A DNA stretch of 64,000 nucleotides from Lethocerus indicus (taxonomy: Eukaryota > Arthropoda > Insecta > Hemiptera > Belostomatidae), in the NCBI GenBank assembly GCA_019843655.1, contig JACDQD010000004.1, positions 32,875,940 to 32,939,939 of the forward strand. The letters are read 5' to 3'. The translations under genes and the position numbers were made by a program. A model generated the notes under the pieces. The model worked only from the letters and a program-made list of their open reading frames with translations, was not told the origin of the DNA and did no database searches. Shown here piece after piece: positions 58,005-64,000 of this stretch (its first letter is position 1; each line of letters opens with the position of its first letter).

Positions 58005-60212
58005 TGGCCTAAAACCCCATTTTGATTTTGCCTAAAATCCGCATTTTTCGATTTTAGGCCTAAAACTGCATTTTGGACCGATTTTTGGCCCTATAAACCT
58101 CATTTTAGGCCTAAAACCGCATTTTTAAAACTGCCGGGCCTAAAACCGCATTTTTGGCTGATTTTGGGCCTAAAACCGCATTTTCAGGCCTAAAACTGCA
58201 TTTTTTTTTTCGGCGATTTTAGGCTAAAACTGCATTTTTGGACCGATTTTGCCCTATAAACCTCATTTTTGCCTAAAACCGCATTTTATTTTGGCCTAAA
58301 AACTGCATTTTGGGCCTAAAACCCCATTTTTATTTTGGCCTAAAATCCGCATTTTCATTTTGGCCTAAAAACTGCATTTTGGGCCTAAAACCCCATTTTT
58401 ATTTTGGCCTAAAATCCGCATTTTCGTCGATTTTAGGCCTAAAACTGCATTTTGGACCGATTTTGCCTAAAACCGCATTTTGGCCTATAAAGCTCATTTT
58501 TGGGCCTAAAAACCGCATTTTTGTGCCGATTTTGTGCCTAAAAACCGTATTTTCGGGTCTATTTTAGGCCTAAATACTGCATTTATGGGCCTAAAACCCC
58601 ATTTTTGGGCTGATTTTGCGCCTAAAATCCGCATTTTCGGGTCGTTTTTAGGCTTAAAACTGCATTTTTGGACCGATTTTTGGCCTATAAACCTCATTTT
58701 TGGGCATAAAAACCGCATTTTTGGGCCAATTTTGTGCCTAAAAACCGCATTTTTAGGCCGATTTTGTGCCTAAAAACCGCATTTTCGGGTCGATTTTAGG
58801 CCTAAAAACTGCATTTATGGGCCTAAAAACCCCATTTTTTGGCTGATTTTGGGCCTAAAATCCGCATTTTCGGGTCGTTTTTAGGCCTAAAAACTGCATT
58901 TTTGGACCGATTTTGCCCTATAAACCTCATTTTTGGGCCTAAAAACCGCATTTTTGGACCGATTTTGTGCCTAAAAACCGCATTTTTCCTAAAACCGCAT
59001 TTTTCGATTTTGGCCTAAAACTGCATTTTGGGCCTAAAACCCCATTTTGATTTTGGGCCTAAAACCGCATTTTGGTCAATTTTAGGCCTAAAAACTGCAT
59101 TTTTGGACCGATTTTGGCCTATAAACCTCATTTTTGGGCCTAAAAACCGCATTTTTGGACCGATTTTGCCCTATAAACCTCATTTTTGGGCCTAAAACTG
59201 CATTTTTGGACCGATTTTTGGCATAAAACCGCATTTTTGGATTTTGCCCTATAAACCTCATTTTGGGCCTAAAACTGCATTTTGGACCGATTTTGGCCTA
59301 TAAACCTCATTTTGGGCCTAAAACCGCATTTTTGCCTAAAACCGCATTTTGGGCATAAAAACCGCATTTTGTGCCTAAAACCGCATTTTAGGCCTAAAAC
59401 TGCATTTATGGGCCTAAAACCCCATTTTTGGGCTAATTTTGCGCCTAAAATCCGCATTTTTGGACCGATTTCGCCCTATAAACCTCATCATTGGGCCTAA
59501 AATCCGCATTTTCGGGTCGATTTTAGGCCTAAAAACTGCATTGTTGGACCGATTTTGTGCCTAAAAACCGTATTTATTGGCCTAAAAACCCCATTTTTGA
59601 GCTGATTTCGGGCCTAAAATCCGCATTTTCGGGTCGTTTTTGGGCCAAAAAACTACATTGTTGAACCTATTTTATGCCTAGAAACTGCATTTTTGGTCCG
59701 ATTTTTGGGCTATAAAGCTCATTTTTTGGCCTATAAACCGCATTTTTGGGCCGATTTTGTGCCTTAAAACGGTATTTATGGGCCTAAAACCCCATTTTTG
59801 GGCTGATTTTGGGCCTAAAAACCTCATTTTTGGGCGTATAATCCTCTGTTTTGGGCTAGAAACCGCATTTTTTGCCGATTTTGTGCCTAAAAACCGCATT
59901 TTATAGTCGATTTCGCGCCTAAAAACGGTATTTTTGGCCTTAAAACGTCATATTTGAGCCGATTTTGTGCCTGAAAACCGCATTTTTGAGCTGATTTTGC
60001 GACTAAAAATCGCATTTTTGGGCCGATTATGGGCCGAAAACCTTAATTTGGGCCTGTTTTGCGTCTGAAACCCGCATTTTTGGGCCTAAAAACCGCATTT
60101 TAGGACCATATTCGGCCCTAGAAACCGCATTTTTGGGCCGCTTATGCGCCTAAAAACCTCAGTTTTGGGCCTAAAACCCGCATTTTAGAGTTAATTTTGC
60201 TCCTGAACACCG
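58005..60212 (-). repeat. Minisatellite block R, inverted relative to L1 and L2
   Basis: Plus-strand units such as ggcctaaaaaccgcattttt and gggccgattttgtgcc are the reverse complement of the L blocks. At 58005-59400 many units are short (missing g, a or half units), while 59400-60212 is closer to full-length. Each unit can fold: ggcctaaaaa, loop ccgca, tttttgggcc. Confidence 0.95.
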
Positions 60213-60927
60213 CCTCAAAAGAATTTTCACTACTATAAAACCGATCAGTATTATTACTGTTTTCAAGGTAGTATTACTGTTAATTGGATCCCTCCGTAAT
60301 TTCTTTACAATTCAACGCGGTTTTTACAGGCTAGATCATGGTTAAAAATAATGGACTAAGGGAAATTATGTTTGAATCCGCTTATAACTGATTTTATGAC
60401 ATAATGTTTTACAGTAAAACGCATAAATTTGCGAAGTGAACATTTCAGCGATTTAACACGGCAACAAATGTTACCGCTGACGATGAATCACAGTCGACGC
60501 CGTATAAATCCGTCTTGCGACTCAATCCGGATAATTTATATTGAAGTCTGTGCTCTTTCTCCCCTCCATCCCGCCGCCGAAGAATTCGAAGAACACCGCG
60601 CCCTACGGGAATAATAAAAGGGCGTACAGATGGGACGTCGTAGCGTGAAAGTACGTCGAACGCTGGAAGTGGTAGGCCGAACGTTCATCATCAATCATAC
60701 GAACTAATACAGCATTTATTACACGCTGGTCAGATTTCGGAGACGGTTTGGCCCATAACTCACGCCCCCCCCCAAACGGTATAAGCGACAATCCCATCTC
60801 CCGCTTCGGGGGGGAAGGAATTCTAAATCAGAAAAAGGGTTACCTGCGTTCGTGGATTCCCAGAAGCGTACCATACACTGTACACTGTCGTAATAGTCGG
60901 TACGGAATAAACTACAAGGTTTGATAC
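60213..60927. other. No gene recognised
   Basis: Unique sequence following the minisatellite. Frames at 60429-60797 on both strands, no domain. Confidence 0.45.
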
Positions 60928-61206
60928 TTTTTTGTCTTTTTTAACCTTTTTTATTTTCTACAATCAACATGAAGTTTATAAGTTCAATTGCTGATTTTTT
61001 TTTCACGTATTTCGTGATAAAATGAACCACCCAAAGATGGCACTTTTCACACAAGAACTAAGGGTAGTCTAAGGGCTAAGAAGATTTCTCGGCCAGCGGC
61101 GTTTAAACCGAACGAGTGGATTGGGACGAGGAGAAAGGCGGGAGTGGAACTTCAGGAACGGGATTTTGTGACTTCGTCGACTGTCGGGGTATGTTGAGGT
61201 CATGGT
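60928..61206 (-). mobile_element. Jockey-like LINE 3' end (copy G)
   Basis: Minus strand: poly-A as T runs from 60928, then tgttgattgtagaaaataaa, the 3' UTR and the ORF end, which reads PLVRFKRRWPRNLLSP and stop (61069), the Jockey C-terminus with R-KRR-P-DL. Upstream (61110-61200) the readings MTSTYPDSRRSHKI and SPRPN appear. It is cut at 61207 by a foldback. Confidence 0.88.
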
Positions 61207-61537
61207 CTGTTGTGTTTGTGTCTCCTCTCGCCGGTTTGGTCTTTCGCTAGACCGGTTTCGGCCGCTCGCCATCTTCAGTAGCGCTGTGTTAGTCACTGTT
61301 GGCACTTCGCATGCCTTACGGGCATCCTCACTGTCCACTGTCACTTAACCAATGCAATAGCTGACAATAAACCGCACTATAAGTGATAATTTTGAACTGA
61401 CAAATACCACAGTACTGAAGATGGCGAGCGGCCGAAACCGGTCTGGCGAAAGGCCGAACCGGCGAGAGGAGACAGAAACACAACAAACCTAACGGTATTC
61501 CAACCCCTAGCAGACCACAAAAGAGCTATGTTAAACC
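61207..61537. mobile_element. Foldback element copy 18, abutting the LINE
   Basis: The left arm ctgttgtgtttgtgtctcct starts within the LINE's aggtcatggtgg region. Spacer gctgacaataaaccgcacta. Right arm to caacaaacctaacgg, then outer extension (attccaacccctagcagacc, aaaagagctatgttaaa). The LINE does not resume beyond it, so a deletion accompanied or followed insertion. Confidence 0.88.
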
Positions 61538-63009
61538 ACTGACTAAAGGGGTGCCTAGGGGTTCCTATCCTAATTAAAATAATAAAATCGCTAGAACTGT
61601 AATGAACCGGAACAGGTATAAAATTAAGAAAACTATCGGAAATTATTAAAAGCGTGTTGATCCCTGTCGCGATAGATGAAATCTTGAAGAGCGACAGAGG
61701 AATAATTTAACTTTGCCTAATTGAATCTCACTCTTAATTATGGAAATTTTCTTCGATTCCCAAGGCAAACTTCAGACTTCTCCCAACAGAACTCTTGATG
61801 AACTAATGGGTTTATGCAAAATGGAAAAGTTCAACTTTCTTTGTTATGCAATCTTACAGAACCTAATCCGGCGCATATCGAATTAAATTTCTTCCCTTTT
61901 TTTGGGGGGGGGGGGTGAGGGGTGGTAAGGGAGGACTTGTTAAGGCTCACAATATTCGCTAGTCAAAGAAGTTAAAGTGTTAAAGAATAAAAGCCCAACG
62001 TTAATCCCAATATCGAGTGTAGAATAACAGAAGTCCAAATTCAAATATAAAGAATTGAGAAAATATATCATATATGGAAGCGGCCGATATTAAAGCGAAG
62101 CAGTTAAGAAGTTAGTCCTGTCAGCGAATATATATCTTATTGTGAATGGCCGACTGTTATTAAAAGATATCACAGAATGAACGTTATAAAAGGAGACTGT
62201 ACTGAAACTCCGGAAAATATTAGATAAGACTGGAATAAGAAATTGGAATAATTCATAGAGCAGAATCGTTGAACCAGATAAAAGTGTACAGGATGATATG
62301 AAACTTCCATTTCCGTACTGAGGGGTGTTACGCCCCAGATATACGATAGTGGCGCTGAATATTGCAAATTTTATCGTCCAACTGTTCGAATGAAATTGTA
62401 AAATTTATTATGTTTACAAGGAGAAGTTTCCGAGTGATATTCGCGCAAGCAGTTTCTAGGGGGATTTCTGATTTTCAATAACAGAATAAATCAAAATTTT
62501 TCTGTTTGTTCTCGAGCGATATTAAAATTCCTCTCTGCAGAGTGTTAAGACAACATCTTAAGGTTGAGTGTATAGAGGAAATAAGACAGAAATTGTTAAG
62601 GCGATTCCCTCCGTTCTTTGGTTTCGGAGGACATGGCACTGGTCCAATAAGGTCGAATGAGTGTAATCCGCGAAATATTATTATGACGACAAATCCTCTT
62701 CAGAGCTTCGGATGAATAACTGAAATATTCGTAGGACAAGAATTTCCAAATCACTAACGCGAATCGTTAACGATTAGCAGCAATTCGAGGTTCTTGGTTT
62801 TGGAAATTCTCTTCGAGGTCAGCATGAGGTTCACCGTTTTGGTTTCTCTCCTATGAGTGTCTCTATAGGAGGTTTCCGATGGGAGTTGTGGCAACAGTAT
62901 GCCTCGTATTGGCAATAGATAAGTTAATAAAACGAGTACAAACTTTTGACAATTCAAATATCACCTCTGTTCTTCTGTTCCGCTTCGAGCCAGCAGTACT
63001 GGACCGACG
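61538..63009. other. No gene recognised
   Basis: AT-rich unique DNA. G11 run at 61904-61914. Short frames without motifs. Confidence 0.5.
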
Positions 63010-63377
63010 ATAATTTTTTTTTTATTAAACTTTATTTATTGTACAATCAACTATACGCCAGTTATGGGTACAATTGGGGTTTGTTCGATTGGTTTCACTC
63101 GCGTAAAGACGCCATCCAGTGATGGTACTTTTGACCTGTATCCGGCGCATTAAGGGTGGTGCGAAGGACTTTTGACTGGAACTTTTGGACGCGAGCTATG
63201 TCGGATTTGTTGGCCGAACCCCGTAGCTCTATTCGGTACGTCCGTGTCGGTTTCAGTACGGCTTTATATATTGTCAGTCTGTTTGACTGTTGTCAGTTTC
63301 GATGTCCCTTTTCAAAAGAGAGGTCTCAACAGTCGAAATTTGCGATTTAGATCCGTTCTTTTCAGTCGGTTACGGGG
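63010..63377 (-). mobile_element. Jockey-like LINE fragment (copy H) with poly-A end
   Basis: Minus strand: tail gattgtacaataaataaagt and then an A-rich end (T run from about 63015), preceded by aactggcgtatagtt. The ORF part reads NRLKRTDLNRKFRLLRPLF at its 5' end and keeps the KAVLKPT region; the ORF middle and end are deleted. The 5' limit (tccccgtaaccgactg) is the common boundary. Confidence 0.87.
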
Positions 63378-63922
63378 ATGTTTCTCTCCGAAAAAATATA
63401 TAGAATATGTCCAGAGCCATCTGGCTGGTATTCTAATCGTAAAACCGGCGGACAGTTTCACGCGAAATGTCGTTTGTCCCCCGTTGAAATTTCTCCGTTC
63501 AAAGAATACGGTCCCAGCTGCGCCCGGTTTCGAGCCGGCCCGCATCCGTTGAAAGCGCTGAACAGAGTTGGGAATATACAAATGCCGGGTTGGAGTTTTG
63601 GAATTGCATTAGAGGAGGGATTTTGGCTGTCTCTCGTTGGCGACACAATGGCGCATTGTGCCCCCTTCAACTGCAGGCCTCGCGCCTGCAACCGCACAAC
63701 CCCGTTCGGTGTTGCGCCACCGCTAAAAATATAATAATTCCATCCGTCCGTCCGCCTTCTTTACACCGCCCTTCACCGCCCAACAATCGGATTTTATCTC
63801 GTTCCCGGTTCAACCGGGCCCCGATTCCGAAGGACGGTGTCTCCAGAAGTGTTTCGGCGAGGAGAAGAAACTTGTAGACCCTTACAATGGAGGAGCAATT
63901 TAAGGAATACCTGTCTTGCGGC
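63378..63922. other. No gene recognised
   Basis: GC-rich sequence with long overlapping frames on both strands (plus 63378-63877, minus 63458-63945), none with a domain. A B-box-like ggtttcgagcc at 63524 lacks an A box upstream. Confidence 0.45.
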
Positions 63923-64000
63923 CCGTAGATTTCGCGTTCTTCCACCTCCTCTCGGTGGTCCCGCTTTCGCCGGACCGGTTTCGGCTGTTCGCCAACTTCA
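63923..64000. mobile_element. Foldback element copy 19, cut by window end
   Basis: Left arm: cgtagatttcgcgttcttcc, acctcctctcggtgg, cgccggaccggtttcggctg, cgccaacttca. The remainder lies outside the window. Confidence 0.8.

Overview
The window reads as eukaryotic, non-coding, repeat-rich DNA from an arthropod, most likely an insect. The basis is the mobile-element mix: Jockey-type LINE tails, mariner transposase remnants with TA target duplications, and elements with a DUF4817-like helix-turn-helix start (all recognised by eye, not by search). The host species cannot be named. There are no bacterial operons, no convincing multi-exon gene and no clear functional RNA gene. Only one weak candidate host exon (29725-29948, signal-peptide-like) is worth carrying forward.

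Layout. From 1 to about 49 kb, unique AT-rich and short GC-rich stretches are peppered with transposon relics. The most abundant is a foldback family of about 20 whole or partial copies. Its long inverted arms carry the gaccggtttcggccgctcgc motif, and the best copies are flanked by direct repeats of 10-13 bp, which points to a Foldback/Mutator-like element. Second is a short LINE-derived repeat holding the last part of a Jockey-like reverse transcriptase ORF and its 3' tail. At least nine loci carry it and six copies begin at nearly the same codon. Third are several mariner-like families: two 410-bp sister elements (19.9 and 45.8 kb), a 206-bp MITE nested in a LINE (38.9 kb), C-terminal transposase remnants (4.4 and 15.3 kb), and a DUF4817-type family concentrated at 33.6-35.5 and 40.2-44.6 kb.

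From 49.5 to 60.2 kb lies a different architecture. A 4.1-kb tandem satellite (monomer about 104 bp, about 39 copies, partly in a 310-bp higher-order pattern) sits between two blocks of a roughly 33-bp minisatellite that are in inverted orientation to each other. The right edge of the satellite and the start of the right minisatellite are peppered with small deletions, from array-edge decay or consensus error.

The last 4 kb return to unique DNA with LINE tails and foldback arms; one foldback copy is cut by the window end. The parts do not form a pathway. The interest lies in element structure, nesting order, and the satellite flanked by inverted minisatellites.
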